64,000 nt of DNA from Melastoma dodecandrum. Its lineage: Eukaryota > Streptophyta > Magnoliopsida > Myrtales > Melastomataceae. Below are positions 8,815 to 19,680 of the stretch, in pieces. The translations under genes were made by a program, and so were the position numbers. Position 1 is the first letter of the stretch, and each line of letters starts with the position of its first letter. The DNA lies in the NCBI GenBank assembly GCA_029817715.1, contig JARUPY010000398.1, forward strand, positions 2,604,001 through 2,668,000, in the 5' to 3' direction. The notes under the pieces were generated by a model. It was not told the DNA's origin, searched no databases, and saw only the letters and a program-made list of their open reading frames with translations.

Positions 8815-10028
8815 CCCGCGGCCCGCACCACGAGTACGGCGTTGATGCCGCCGAACGCGAAGCTGTTCGACATCGCGGTCTTGATCGGCATCTTGCGCGC
8901 CTCGTTGGGGATGGCGTCGACCGGGCATTTGGGGTCGGGCTCGCCGAAGTTGATCGTGGGCGGCGCGATCTGGTCGCGCAGCGCGCCGAGCGTCACGACG
9001 AGTTCGAGGGCGCCGGCCGCGCCAAGACCATGGCCGTGGATCGGCTTGGTCGAGGAGATCGGCACGTGTGCGCCGCGCTCGCCGAAGACGATGTGGAGAG
9101 CGGCCGATTCCGTCGAGTCGTTGACGACGGTCGCGGTGCCGTGCGCGTTCACGTAGTCGATCGAGTCCGGCGCGGCGTCGGCGTCCTCGAGCGCGGATGT
9201 CATCGCACGCGCGGCACCGGCCGCGTCGGGCGCGACGGGATCCTTCGCGTCCGTGGAGGTGCCGTAGCCGGCGAGTTCGGCGAGCGGCGTGGCGCCGCGC
9301 GCCGCCGCATGCGCCTCGGATTCGAGCACGATGACCGCGGCACCCGCGCCGAGGATCATGCCGTTGCGGTTCTTCGAGAACGGGCGGCAGAAATCCGGCG
9401 TCATGACGCGCATCGATTCCCAGGCCCGCATGGCATTGTTGGTGATGTGGTCCTCGGTGCCGCCGACGACCGCGACGTCGACGATGCCCGCGCGGATCAG
9501 TTGCAGGCCCATGCCGATCGCCTGAGTGGCGGAGGAACAGGCGGAGGCGACGGCGAAACACGGCCCCTGAAGGCCGTAGCGCATCGACAGGTTCGAGGGC
9601 GGCGCGCTCGGGATCAGCTTCGGGATCGTCAGCGGGTTCGGTCGCGTCACGCCGGTGTAGGCGAGCCGGATGCCTTCCTCGATCGTCGTCATGCCGCCGA
9701 TGCCGGTGCCGATGATCGTCGCGGCGCGCGGGCCGAAGCGCGTGTCGCGACCGAAGCCCGCTTGCGCCATCGCCTCGTCGGCGGCGACGAGGCAATAGGC
9801 ACTCACCGGATCGCAGAATGGCAGCACATCCTTCTCGAGGTACTGCGTCGCGTCGAAATCCTGGACCTGCGCGGCGATCTTGATGCGTCCGAGGTACGGC
9901 CACGGGAAGACGGGGGGATAGATGCACGAGCGCCCGTCGCGGGCGGCTTCCCACAGCTTCTGCGCTCCGACGCCGGCGGAGGAGACGGCGCCGATGCCGG
10001 TGACGACCACACGTATTTTGGACGACAT
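8811..10028 (-). CDS. Beta-ketoacyl-ACP synthase (KAS II-like)
   Basis: A thiolase-fold condensing enzyme, 405 residues, that elongates acyl-ACP with malonyl-ACP. The active-site Cys is at residue 164 (ACSSATQ), the two His residues are at 296 (NAHGTAT) and 333 (KPIHGHG), with Lys328; all catalytic residues are present. The C-terminal SNSFAFGGINA is typical of KAS I/II. The start MSSKIRVVV overlaps the ACP stop (TGATG), and the stop overlaps the next gene. It diverges from a plain FabF in its N-terminal part (IYPPVFPWPYLGRIK), suggesting a specialised substrate. Confidence 0.93.
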   Translation of the reverse strand: MSSKIRVVVTGIGAVSSAGVGAQKLWEAARDGRSCIYPPVFPWPYLGRIKIAAQVQDFDATQYLEKDVLPFCDPVSAYCLVAADEAMAQAGFGRDTRFGPRAATIIGTGIGGMTTIEEGIRLAYTGVTRPNPLTIPKLIPSAPPSNLSMRYGLQGPCFAVASACSSATQAIGMGLQLIRAGIVDVAVVGGTEDHITNNAMRAWESMRVMTPDFCRPFSKNRNGMILGAGAAVIVLESEAHAAARGATPLAELAGYGTSTDAKDPVAPDAAGAARAMTSALEDADAAPDSIDYVNAHGTATVVNDSTESAALHIVFGERGAHVPISSTKPIHGHGLGAAGALELVVTLGALRDQIAPPTINFGEPDPKCPVDAIPNEARKMPIKTAMSNSFAFGGINAVLVVRAAG

Positions 10029-10339
10029 CAGGCCTGCGCCTGCTGCTTCTCTTTGATGATGTAATTGGCGATGGCGTCGATCAGGCTTTTCACGTCCTTG
10101 GCGTCGTGAAACGGCCCATCCATCGGAATATAGACGTCGAACTTGTCCTCGATCGCGGTGAGGATCATCACGATGTCGATGGACTTCAGATCGAGGCTCT
10201 CGATCGTGGCATCGGGCGTCACCTTGGCGCGATCGATCATGCCCTCGGTGCAGATCGTGTCGATGATCTTCTCGACCATATCGTCGTGGTCGATCGCCGT
10301 GCCCTCGGCCGTGTCCACCGCTTGATCCTTCGCGTCCAC
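10028..10339 (-). CDS. Acyl carrier protein of a dedicated acyl-elongation operon
   Basis: A 103-residue acidic protein with the helical pattern of ACPs. Ser53 in ESLDLKSIDIVMIL sits where the phosphopantetheine serine of the D-S-L motif is found, although the sequence reads K-S-I rather than D-S-L. The C-terminal half (IEDKFDVYIPMDGPFHDAKD) differs from housekeeping AcpP and from AcpXL as I know them. It is the first gene of a five-gene overlapping set that continues with a ketosynthase, two hot-dog subunits and an SDR. About 190 bases separate it from the priA stop. Confidence 0.88.
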   Translation of the reverse strand: MDAKDQAVDTAEGTAIDHDDMVEKIIDTICTEGMIDRAKVTPDATIESLDLKSIDIVMILTAIEDKFDVYIPMDGPFHDAKDVKSLIDAIANYIIKEKQQAQA

Positions 10340-10527
10340 AGATCACTCCCAGTCGCCGGCTTCGGGCCTCGAACATCTGCCGCACGCCGCCGCGCGCAAG
10401 GCGCAAAGGAACCGCGTGGCTTGGCGCCCAGAAATGACGCCGGCGCTTCGCGACAGCTCCCTCCCTAGTGCAATCGATCGGTGAAAGGAAGACCCCCGGG
10501 TGGCGGGGATGCGACGGCGCGGCGGCT

Positions 10528-12756
10528 TTAAAGAAAGCTCTGCGGATCGACGTCGACCGCGACTTTGACCGCGCCGCGCGGGCTCGGGGCCGCCGCGAGG
10601 AGCGCGCGCAGAAAGCCCTGCAGATCGGCGCGCCGCGGGGCCTTCAACAGGAGGCGGAAGCGATGGCGTCCCGCGAGCACCGCGATCGGCGCCTCCGCGG
10701 GGCCCAGCAGGACGATATCCGTCGGCCCCGGAAGGCCGCCAGCCGGCGCGAGGCTCCACCGCTCCGTGGGCGTAAGACGAAAGGCCGAGAGCGCGAGCGC
10801 ACGCGCGTGGGCTTGCGTCTCGGCGTGGTCGGGTCCGGAGACGACGAGCGCTGCGAGCCGGCCGAAGGGCGGCAGGCCGGCGCGTTCGCGCTCCGCCGTC
10901 TCCTCGGCATAGAAGCGCCGCGCGTCGCCGGAGAGCAGCGCGCGGATCACCGGATGCTCCGGCTGCCATGTCTGCAGCAGCGCCTGCCCCGGCCGATCGA
11001 AGCGGCCCGCGCGGCCCGTCACCTGCTGCATGAGCTGGAAGGTGCGCTCGGCCGCCCGCGGATCGCCGCTCGACAGCCCGATGTCGGCATCGACGACGCC
11101 GACGAGCGTCAGATGCCGGAAGTTGTGGCCCTTGGCGACGAGTTGCGTGCCGATGACGACGTCGCACCGCCCTTCGGAGACGGCGTCGAGTTCGGCACGC
11201 AGCCGGTCGGGCCCCTGCATGTCGGAGGAGAGGACCAGCGTGCGCGCCTCCGGCAGACGTTCGGCGACCTCCTCGGCCAGCCGCTCGATGCCTGGACCGC
11301 AGGCGATCAGCGCATCGCTCGCCTCGCAGTTCGGGCAGAGCTGCGGGCGGCGCTCCTGGTGGCCGCAATGGTGGCAGACGAGCGCGTGACGAAACCAGTG
11401 CTCGACAAGCCACGCCGAGCAGTTCGGGCAATGGATGCGATGGCCGCAGCTGCGGCAGAGCGTGAGCGGCGCGTAGCCGCGCCGGTTGAGGAAGAGCAGC
11501 GCCTGCTCGCTCCGCTCCAGCGTCGCCGTGATCGCCTGGACGAGGCCGGGCGCGATCCACCGGCCGCGGGACGGCGCGTCGCGCCGCAGGTCGATCGCCT
11601 CGATCTGCGGCAGCGGACGGTCGCCGAAGCGGCTCGGCAGAAGTAGCCGATGGTAGCGCCCCTGCTCGGCGTTGACGCGCGTCTCGATCGAGGGCGTCGC
11701 CGAGGCCAGCACGACGGCGGCGCGCTCGATCTGGCCGCGCATCACCGCCATGTCGCGGGCGTGATAGGCGACGCCGTCCTCCTGCTTGTAGGCGGCCTCG
11801 TGCTCCTCGTCGACGACGATGAGGCCGAGCTTCGCGAAGGGCAGGAACAGCGCCGAGCGCGCGCCGACGACGACCTGCGCCTCGCCCGAGGCGACCGCAT
11901 GCCAGACGAGCCGGCGCCGCTTCGCGCCGACCGCGGAATGCCACTCCGCCGGCGGCGCGCCGAACCGCGCGGCGAATCGGTCGAGGAACTGCCCCGTCAG
12001 CGCGATTTCCGGGAGCAGGATCAGCACCTGCCGCCCGAGCGCGAGGGCCGCGGCGACCGCCTCGAAATAAACTTCGGTCTTGCCGGAGCCGGTGACGCCT
12101 TCGAGCAGGCTGACCGCCGGCGTCGGCGCGCGCACGGCTTCGGCCAAAGCGGCAGCCGCCCTGCCCTGCCGCGCGGACAGGCGCGGGGGCGCATGGTCGA
12201 CCGCCAGCGGGTGGACGACCGGCTCGGACGGCATCTCGGCGACCTCGAGCGCGCCCTCGGCGATCAACGCGGCGAGCACGCCGGTGCTGCACCCGGCCGC
12301 GGCCGCCAGCACGCTGCGCGGAACGAGTCCGAGTTCGCCTGCCGCCGCCAGCACCCTTTCGCGCGCCGGCGTGAGCCGCGCCGGGACATGGCCGCTCGCC
12401 CGCACGCCGGCGCGCGGGGCGGCGGGCTCGCCGGAAAACGGTGCGCGCAGGCACATGCGCAACACCATGCCGCGCGGCGCCAGCGTCCAGCGGGCGACCC
12501 AATCGACGAAGGCGCGCAGATTGACGGGCAGCGGCGGCAGATCGAGCTTGACGGCGACGGACTTCAGGCGTGCCCGCGGCTCGACCGAGTCGAGTCCCCA
12601 GACGACGCCGATCGTCCGGCGTGGACCCAGCTCGACCTCGACGAGATCGCCGGGTGCGAGGGTCAGATCGCCGACGCGATATGAATAAGGCTGATCGACC
12701 GCGACGGGCACGAGCACGTCGGCGACCGCGACGCGGTCCTGAATCGGCGCGGGCAT
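10528..12756 (-). CDS. priA: Primosomal protein N' (replication restart helicase PriA)
   Basis: PriA is the 3'-5' superfamily 2 helicase that reloads the replisome at collapsed forks. The 742-residue product has the N-terminal 3'BD/winged region (VAVDQPYSYRV), Walker A GVTGSGKT at about 220-227, VVDEEHEAAYK (DEEH box), the zinc-binding cysteine array (CRSCGHRIHCPNC, then CHHCG and LCPNCEA) and a C-terminal helicase core (GTQLVAKGHNFRHLTLVGV, QVTGRAGR). I place the start at MPAPIQDRVAV (12756); the in-frame extension to 12912 is not conserved-looking. Confidence 0.96.
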   Translation of the reverse strand: MPAPIQDRVAVADVLVPVAVDQPYSYRVGDLTLAPGDLVEVELGPRRTIGVVWGLDSVEPRARLKSVAVKLDLPPLPVNLRAFVDWVARWTLAPRGMVLRMCLRAPFSGEPAAPRAGVRASGHVPARLTPARERVLAAAGELGLVPRSVLAAAAGCSTGVLAALIAEGALEVAEMPSEPVVHPLAVDHAPPRLSARQGRAAAALAEAVRAPTPAVSLLEGVTGSGKTEVYFEAVAAALALGRQVLILLPEIALTGQFLDRFAARFGAPPAEWHSAVGAKRRRLVWHAVASGEAQVVVGARSALFLPFAKLGLIVVDEEHEAAYKQEDGVAYHARDMAVMRGQIERAAVVLASATPSIETRVNAEQGRYHRLLLPSRFGDRPLPQIEAIDLRRDAPSRGRWIAPGLVQAITATLERSEQALLFLNRRGYAPLTLCRSCGHRIHCPNCSAWLVEHWFRHALVCHHCGHQERRPQLCPNCEASDALIACGPGIERLAEEVAERLPEARTLVLSSDMQGPDRLRAELDAVSEGRCDVVIGTQLVAKGHNFRHLTLVGVVDADIGLSSGDPRAAERTFQLMQQVTGRAGRFDRPGQALLQTWQPEHPVIRALLSGDARRFYAEETAERERAGLPPFGRLAALVVSGPDHAETQAHARALALSAFRLTPTERWSLAPAGGLPGPTDIVLLGPAEAPIAVLAGRHRFRLLLKAPRRADLQGFLRALLAAAPSPRGAVKVAVDVDPQSFL

Positions 12757-12844
12757 GAGCGCTCTTAGCGTCCCGCGGACGGGCGCGCCACGGGCCTGAC
12801 CGCGCGCCAAACGAGCCACGCCGAAAACAGGTGATGAAACGAGA

Positions 12845-12872
12845 AGGGCGCCCGACTTTCGCCAGGCGCCCT
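12845..12872 (-). terminator. Possible terminator downstream of lolA
   Basis: An 8-bp inverted repeat (AGGGCGCC / GGCGCCCT) with a 12-base loop is followed on the minus strand by TTCTCGTTTC. It lies about 150 bases after the lolA stop, between lolA and priA. The large loop and imperfect T run keep the confidence moderate. Confidence 0.4.
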
Positions 12873-13021
12873 GGGAGCGACTTTGATGCTGGGAGGGGGA
12901 ACCAGCATGCAATCGGACTGTCCGAAACGGGGGATACGGAAAAGCCGACTTGATCGCTCTCGGGATTCAAGATGGGCGTTTCGCGCGAGACGTCAACGCG
13001 GAAAATGCAATTCCCGGGCGC

Positions 13022-13693
13022 TTATTTTTTGGCGCTGTCCAAGCTGCTGATCTTGAACAGTTTCGGGTCCGGCTTCTGGTTGAAATCGACGTTGTAGAGC
13101 GTCACCAGGGTTTCGTAGCCCTGGGGATCGCGGACCTGCCATTGCAGGAGCTCGTAGGTGCTCGCGTCGAAGATCAGGCGAATGCGCGACGTGCCGCCGA
13201 AGGTGGTGCGATCGTCGAGCAGGATCATCACCCGATCGGGATCCTTGATCTTCTGCACGGCGAGGATCTGCGTGCTCGCCTTCAGGTCGATCTTGTCCTG
13301 GAGCAGGAACTTCAGGGGCGTGTTGCCGATCGAGTATTTGTCCTGGGTCTTCAGACGGCGGTCGTTCACGGCGACGGTCGACCCGTCGGCGATCACTTCG
13401 AGCGTCGCCGGCGCGGCGTATTCGAAGCGCAGCTTGCCGGGCTTCTGGATGTAGATCTTGCCCTCGGACTGGCGGCCGTCGGCGCCGTTCTGCACGAAAT
13501 CGCCGACCATCGTCGTGGCGCGCGAAAGGAAGTCATCGGCCTTCTGGATCGCGGTGTCGGCGTCGGCGCCGGACAGGGTCACCGGCGGCGCGGCGTGAGG
13601 ATCGGACGAGCCGTCCGCCAGGGCCATCGTGGGCTGAGCAACAAACCCGAGAAACAGCCCAAATATTAGGCAGCTTGACGACTTGTTCATCAT
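13022..13693 (-). CDS. lolA: Outer-membrane lipoprotein carrier protein LolA
   Basis: LolA shuttles lipoproteins through the periplasm from LolCDE to the outer membrane. The 223-residue product has a signal peptide ending near MALADG, then a typical LolA half-barrel sequence (FVQNGADGRQSEGKIYIQKPGKLRFEY in several pieces, RRLKTQDKYSIGNTPLKFLL, YELLQWQVRDPQGYETLVTL). Two adjacent ATGs (13693 and 13690) can serve as start behind a GGGA. It lies about 100 bases downstream of ftsK, the common order in Hyphomicrobiales. Confidence 0.92.
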   Translation of the reverse strand: MMNKSSSCLIFGLFLGFVAQPTMALADGSSDPHAAPPVTLSGADADTAIQKADDFLSRATTMVGDFVQNGADGRQSEGKIYIQKPGKLRFEYAAPATLEVIADGSTVAVNDRRLKTQDKYSIGNTPLKFLLQDKIDLKASTQILAVQKIKDPDRVMILLDDRTTFGGTSRIRLIFDASTYELLQWQVRDPQGYETLVTLYNVDFNQKPDPKLFKISSLDSAKK

Positions 13694-13794
13694 ATATCCC
13701 GCGATATCCGGCCGGCTCTCAGTAGAAGCGCCATGTGGCGGCATTGGGGACGTGGCGGCATAGGCGACGTAGCGGCATCGGGCACATGGCCGCC

Positions 13795-16365
13795 TTAATC
13801 CTCGGAGCCTTGCAGCTCGAACGCGCCGCGGTCGATGCCGCCGCCGACGAGAATCGTCCGCTTGCCGGAGTGGTTCGGCGCTCCGACGACGCCTTCCTTC
13901 TCCATCCGCTCGACGAGCGAGGCGGCCTTGTTGTAGCCGACCGAGAGACGGCGCTGGATGTAGGAGGTCGAGCACTTGCGGTCGCGCAGCACGATCGCGA
14001 CCGCGCGATCGTAAAGATCGCCCGATTCCTCGCTGTCCATGCTGCCTGGCGTCGGACCTTCGCCCTCGTCGCCGATCTCGTCCTCCTCGGCCATGATCGC
14101 GTCGAGATAGTCTGGCTGGCCCTGGCGCTTGAGGTGGGCCACGACCCCTTCGACCTCGCCGTCGGAGACGAAGGGCCCGTGGACGCGGGAGATGCGGCCG
14201 CCGCCCGCCATGTAGAGCATGTCGCCTTGGCCGAGCAGCTGCTCGGCGCCCTGTTCGCCGAGGATCGTGCGGCTGTCGATCTTGCTGGTGACCTGGAAGG
14301 AGATCCGGGTCGGGAAGTTGGCCTTGATGGTGCCGGTGATGACGTCGACCGAGGGGCGCTGCGTCGCCATGATGAGGTGGATGCCGGCGGCGCGGGCCAT
14401 CTGGGCGAGCCGCTGGATCGCGCCCTCGATGTCCTTGCCGGCGACCATCATCAGGTCGGCCATCTCGTCGACGATCACGACGATGTAGGGGAGCGGCACG
14501 AGGGTCATCGCCTCGTGCTCGTAGATCGCCTCGCCCGTCTCGCGATCGTAGCCTGTCTGCACGGTGCGCGTCAGCTGCTCGCCGCGCGCGCTCGCCTCGG
14601 CGACGCGGGCGTTGAAGCCGTCGATGTTGCGCACGCCGAGCTTCGACATCTTCTTGTAGCGGTCCTCCATCTCGCGGACCGCCCATTTGAGGGCGACGAC
14701 GGCCTTCTTCGGGTCGGTGACGACGGGCGTCAGCAAATGCGGGATGCCGTCGTAGACGGACAGCTCCAGCATCTTCGGGTCGACCATGATGAGGCGGCAC
14801 TCCTCCGGCTTCAGCCGGTAGAGCAGCGACAGGATCATCGTGTTGATGGCGACCGATTTGCCCGAGCCGGTCGTGCCGGCGACGAGAAGATGCGGCATCT
14901 TCGCGAGGTCGACGATGATCGGCTCGCCGCCGATCGTCTTGCCGAGCGCGATGGCGAGGCTCTGCTTCGTCTTGTCGAAATCTTGAGAAGCCAGCAGCTC
15001 CCGCAGGAAAACTGTCTCTCGGCGCAGGTTCGGCAGCTCGATGCCGATCGCGTTGCGCCCCGGCACCACCGCGACGCGGGCCGAGACGGCGGACATCGAG
15101 CGCGCGATGTCGTCGGCGAGCCCGATCACGCGCGACGACTTGATACCCGGCGCCGGCTCCAGCTCGTAGAGCGTCACGACGGGGCCCGGGCGCACGTTGA
15201 TGATCTCGCCCTTGACGCCGAAATCGTCGAGCACGCCCTCGAGAAGGCGGGCATTCTGCTGCAGCGCATCCTCCGACATCTGCGTGCCGGACTGCTTCTT
15301 GGCCTCCATCAGCATGAGGAGCGGCGGCAGCTGATAGGCGCCGCGGCCGGCGCGCGACGGCTGAACCTCGCGCAAGGCGCGCTGGCTCGGCGCGGCCGTC
15401 GGGGCTTGCGGGATGACGCGGGCGAGCGGCGGATCATTGTCACGCGCGCCGCCCTGAGCGGCGGCGGCGCGCTGGGCGGGCGGCGCGTAGGCGGTCGCAT
15501 CGAAGCGCGGCGGCGGTTCGATCGAGGGCGCCAGCGGCTCGGGAGCGAAGGCGAGATCGAAGGGCGCATCGAAGTCGCGGTCACGCGGCAGCCCCGGCTC
15601 GTCCGACGGCCGCGCCGGCGGACGCAGGCTGCGCAGGCGGCGTGCGGCGGCGGCCCGCAGGCTGAGGCCGGCGTGGATCACCGCCCCGAGGGAGAGGAGG
15701 CCGAGACCGGGCTCGCCTTCGTCGTCCTCGTCCTCGAACGTGTCGCGGCGCTTGATCATCAGGCCCTCGACCTCGTCGTCGAGATCCTCGTCGAGCTGGG
15801 CCTTCTCGCGCAGGCCGACCGACGCGCTGAGAACGAGGACGGCCCCGACGGCGAAGGCGAGCCCCACGGCCCCGAGCAACGGCCGAAGGCCGCCGACGAG
15901 GCGACGCGGGATGGCCATGACCACATCGCCGACGACGCCGCCGAGTCCCGTCGGCAGCGGCCAATGGGCGGTGACGGGCAACAGCGCGGCGACGCCGGCG
16001 GCGCAGGCCGACCCGACGCCGAGCAGGACGAGCCGCATGCCGGGCCGCGGCAGGTTGCGGATCGTGACGAGGCGCCAGCCCCAGAAGGCGAGCGGCACCA
16101 GGATCGCCAGAGAGGCGAGCCCGAACAGCTGCATCAGAAGGTCGGCGGCGATCGCGCCCGGCGCCCCGAGCAGGTTGTGCACGTGGGCCGCAGTCGCATG
16201 ATTGAGGCTCGGATCCTGGACGTGCCAGGTGAGCAGCGCGAGGCCGAGGGCGACGAGGCCCGCGAGAAGGGTCGCGCCCGCCGTCTCCGCCGTACGTCGT
16301 CCGAGAAAGATGCGGACAGGGTCGGGGATGTGGTCGAGCGCCGTGAAGGTGGTCGTCGTACGCAT
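13795..16365 (-). CDS. ftsK: DNA translocase FtsK
   Basis: FtsK is the septal DNA pump that clears chromosome termini and activates XerCD at dif. The 856-residue protein has four N-terminal membrane helices (about 20-180), a short Pro/Ala-rich linker, an alpha/beta motor with Walker A GTTGSGKS at about 497-504 and [11 protein letters not shown] as Walker B, and a C-terminal gamma winged helix ([20 protein letters not shown]). The start at [12 protein letters not shown] is followed closely by the membrane part. An upstream in-frame extension to 16713 covers the amtB terminator and is rejected. Confidence 0.97.
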   Translation of the reverse strand: MRTTTTFTALDHIPDPVRIFLGRRTAETAGATLLAGLVALGLALLTWHVQDPSLNHATAAHVHNLLGAPGAIAADLLMQLFGLASLAILVPLAFWGWRLVTIRNLPRPGMRLVLLGVGSACAAGVAALLPVTAHWPLPTGLGGVVGDVVMAIPRRLVGGLRPLLGAVGLAFAVGAVLVLSASVGLREKAQLDEDLDDEVEGLMIKRRDTFEDEDDEGEPGLGLLSLGAVIHAGLSLRAAAARRLRSLRPPARPSDEPGLPRDRDFDAPFDLAFAPEPLAPSIEPPPRFDATAYAPPAQRAAAAQGGARDNDPPLARVIPQAPTAAPSQRALREVQPSRAGRGAYQLPPLLMLMEAKKQSGTQMSEDALQQNARLLEGVLDDFGVKGEIINVRPGPVVTLYELEPAPGIKSSRVIGLADDIARSMSAVSARVAVVPGRNAIGIELPNLRRETVFLRELLASQDFDKTKQSLAIALGKTIGGEPIIVDLAKMPHLLVAGTTGSGKSVAINTMILSLLYRLKPEECRLIMVDPKMLELSVYDGIPHLLTPVVTDPKKAVVALKWAVREMEDRYKKMSKLGVRNIDGFNARVAEASARGEQLTRTVQTGYDRETGEAIYEHEAMTLVPLPYIVVIVDEMADLMMVAGKDIEGAIQRLAQMARAAGIHLIMATQRPSVDVITGTIKANFPTRISFQVTSKIDSRTILGEQGAEQLLGQGDMLYMAGGGRISRVHGPFVSDGEVEGVVAHLKRQGQPDYLDAIMAEEDEIGDEGEGPTPGSMDSEESGDLYDRAVAIVLRDRKCSTSYIQRRLSVGYNKAASLVERMEKEGVVGAPNHSGKRTILVGGGIDRGAFELQGSED

Positions 16366-16490
16366 CCGGTCCTGCCAAGGGCGCGGGCGGCCGACGCCGC
16401 CAGCCGCAGCTGTGGGTCTGACGGTAGCGGGGCGCGGTAAACGACGGATTAACCTTGTTGCCCCGGCCGGCCCCGGGCCAGGCGCAAACC

Positions 16491-16518
16491 AAAACGCCAC
16501 CCGCGTTGGCGGGTGGCG
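16491..16518 (-). terminator. Rho-independent terminator after amtB
   Basis: A perfect 10-bp inverted repeat (CGCCACCCGC / GCGGGTGGCG, loop of four) is followed on the minus strand by TTTTGG. It lies 45 bases after the amtB stop and separates the glnK-amtB operon from ftsK. Confidence 0.82.
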
Positions 16519-16562
16519 TCGGAGAGTGCCGCGCGGGGCGCCCGCGCGGGAGTTCGGCAGGC

Positions 16563-18116
16563 TTAGTGCACGATCTCGCCGTGCAGCGCGAGGTCGAGAC
16601 CGTCGCGCTCGATCTCCTGGCTGACGCGCAGGCCGATGACGAGGTCGATGACCTTGAGGATGATCAGCGAGACCACCGCGTCGTAGACGATGACGGTGCC
16701 GACGCCGACGCACTGGTTGAGGACCTGCACCGCGTTGCCCTCGATGAGGCCCGAGGTGCCGCCGTACTCCTTGATGGCGAAGACGCCGGTCAGGATGGCG
16801 CCGATCATGCCGCCGACGGCGTGAACGCCGAAGCAGTCAAGCGCGTCGTCGTAGCCGAACGCGTGCTTGAGCGCGGTGGCGCCGAGGTAGCAGCCGATGC
16901 CGCAGGCGACACCGATCGCGACCGCGCCGAGCGGGCCGACATAGCCCGAGGCCGGCGTGATGGCGACGAGGCCGGCGACCGCGCCCGAGCAGATGCCCAC
17001 GACGGTCGGCTTGCCGCGATGCGCCCATTCGATGAACATCCACACGAGGCCGCCGACGGCGGTCGCGATCTGGGTCACCGTCATGGCCATACCGGCCTGC
17101 AGGTTCGCCGTGACGGCCGAACCGGCATTGAAGCCGAACCAGCCGACCCAGAGAAGGCCGGTGCCGATGAAGGTCAGCACCATGTTGTGGGCCGGCCCCG
17201 TGTCCTCGCGCTTGCCGAGGACGAGCGCCGCCATCAGACCGGCAACGCCGGCGTTGATGTGGACGACCGTGCCGCCTGCGAAGTCGAGCACCTGGAACCA
17301 GGCCTTCGAGTTCGACGAGTTGAAGAGGCCGTCCGAGCTCCAAACCATATGGGCGACCGGCGCGTAGACGATGACCGCCCAGATGCCGATGAACCAAAGC
17401 ATGGCCGAGAACTTCATGCGCTCCGCGAACGCACCGGCGATCAGCGCCGGGGTGATGATCGCGAAGGTCATCTGGAAGCACATGTAGACGGTCTCAGGGA
17501 TCGTCGGGGCGAGCGGGTTCGGATTGCCGGCGCCGGATGCGATGTCGCTCAGCACGCCCTGGAACCCGAGACGCGAGAGGCCGCCGATGAACGGTGCGGT
17601 CGCTCCGTCACCCGTCGTGAACGCCAGCGTGTAGGTCAGCATGGCGAAGATGACGGTGACGAGACAGCAGATGGCGAAGCTCGTCATCACCGTATCGCCG
17701 ACGTTCTTCTTGCGGACCATGCCGCCGTAGAAGAGGCCGAGGCCCGGCACGGTCATCATGAGGACCAGCGCCATCGAGGTGAGCATCCAGGCCGTGTCGC
17801 CGGAGTTCGGCGTGCACTTCGTCAGATGCGTCGCGTCGCAGGACGGGATGGCCGGCGCGGCCGGAGCGGCAGCGGCCGGAGCCGCGGCAGCCGGAGCGGC
17901 AGGCGCAGCCGGGGCGGCGGCCGGCGCGGCGGGCGCAGGCGCCGGAGTGGCGGCGGGCGCCGCCGGCGGCGGGCTCGCCTGGGCGAGCAGCATCGGCACG
18001 TCGATCGCCGCTTGCGAGGACGTCGTCGCCTGCGCGGCATGCGGCACCGCAGTGCCGATCATGGCCCCCAGGGCCAACGCTGGAACAAGTCCAGCGAGAA
18101 AACGGAAACGCTTCAT
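16563..18116 (-). CDS. amtB: Ammonium transporter AmtB
   Basis: AmtB is the trimeric inner-membrane ammonium channel, gated by GlnK. The 517-residue protein has a signal peptide, an unusual Ala/Pro-rich stretch (about residues 45-95), and eleven membrane helices. The twin-histidine pair is present in VVHINAG and [15 protein letters not shown] and [11 protein letters not shown] are also family hallmarks. It follows glnK by 37 bases, forming the nitrogen-regulated glnK-amtB operon. The N-terminal extension between signal peptide and first helix is longer than in E. coli AmtB. Confidence 0.96.
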   Translation of the reverse strand: MKRFRFLAGLVPALALGAMIGTAVPHAAQATTSSQAAIDVPMLLAQASPPPAAPAATPAPAPAAPAAAPAAPAAPAAAAPAAAAPAAPAIPSCDATHLTKCTPNSGDTAWMLTSMALVLMMTVPGLGLFYGGMVRKKNVGDTVMTSFAICCLVTVIFAMLTYTLAFTTGDGATAPFIGGLSRLGFQGVLSDIASGAGNPNPLAPTIPETVYMCFQMTFAIITPALIAGAFAERMKFSAMLWFIGIWAVIVYAPVAHMVWSSDGLFNSSNSKAWFQVLDFAGGTVVHINAGVAGLMAALVLGKREDTGPAHNMVLTFIGTGLLWVGWFGFNAGSAVTANLQAGMAMTVTQIATAVGGLVWMFIEWAHRGKPTVVGICSGAVAGLVAITPASGYVGPLGAVAIGVACGIGCYLGATALKHAFGYDDALDCFGVHAVGGMIGAILTGVFAIKEYGGTSGLIEGNAVQVLNQCVGVGTVIVYDAVVSLIILKVIDLVIGLRVSQEIERDGLDLALHGEIVH

Positions 18117-18153
18117 GTCAGTCGAGACTCCGAAAGAATGGAAGGGAGGTGGC

Positions 18154-19399
<1,246 letters not shown>

Positions 19400-19403
19400 C
19401 GCG

Positions 19404-19586
19404 TCAGAGCCCCGGAAAGATCACGCCGACCGCGAGCACAACGTAAGCCGCGACCAGCATCCAGAACCGATGCCCCGCGATGAACCCGTGGATCGAGGGG
19501 ATACGCGTGTAGAGATCGACCAGGGCAAGCGCCGCCAGCACGATCGAGACGAGAAAGATCGGAAAGGTCGGAGGGGTCAGTCGCAT
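19404..19586 (-). CDS. Small two-helix membrane protein
   Basis: A 60-residue hydrophobic protein with two predicted membrane helices (FPIFLVSIVLAALALVDLY and FWMLVAAYVVLAVGVIF) separated by a short basic loop. Small conserved proteins of this kind are common in Hyphomicrobiales but have no assigned role. I use the ATG at 19586 (MRLTPPTF). It lies between katA and the SDR gene, 4 bases from the latter, so it may share its transcript. Confidence 0.65.
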   Translation of the reverse strand: MRLTPPTFPIFLVSIVLAALALVDLYTRIPSIHGFIAGHRFWMLVAAYVVLAVGVIFPGL

Positions 19587-19680
19587 CGAGAACCCTCGCG
19601 CCGCGCGCATCTTCTAATGGCGAACCGCGCGCGTGGCGAGCGGGCGAGCGCGGCTCTTCGAGCCGCTCTCGCCCCGTCTC

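Noticed and set aside
8815..9954. 509-residue version of the HadA-like protein
   Set aside because: The N-terminal part is a frame-shifted reading of the ketosynthase gene; the GTG at 8814 with a GTGA overlap is the natural start.
13735..16440. 901-codon plus-strand frame
   Set aside because: Complement of ftsK, whose motifs are all on the minus strand.
19650..19666. Hairpin GCGGCTC/GAGCCGC as a terminator for katA
   Set aside because: No T run follows on the minus strand, so it is not a convincing Rho-independent terminator.
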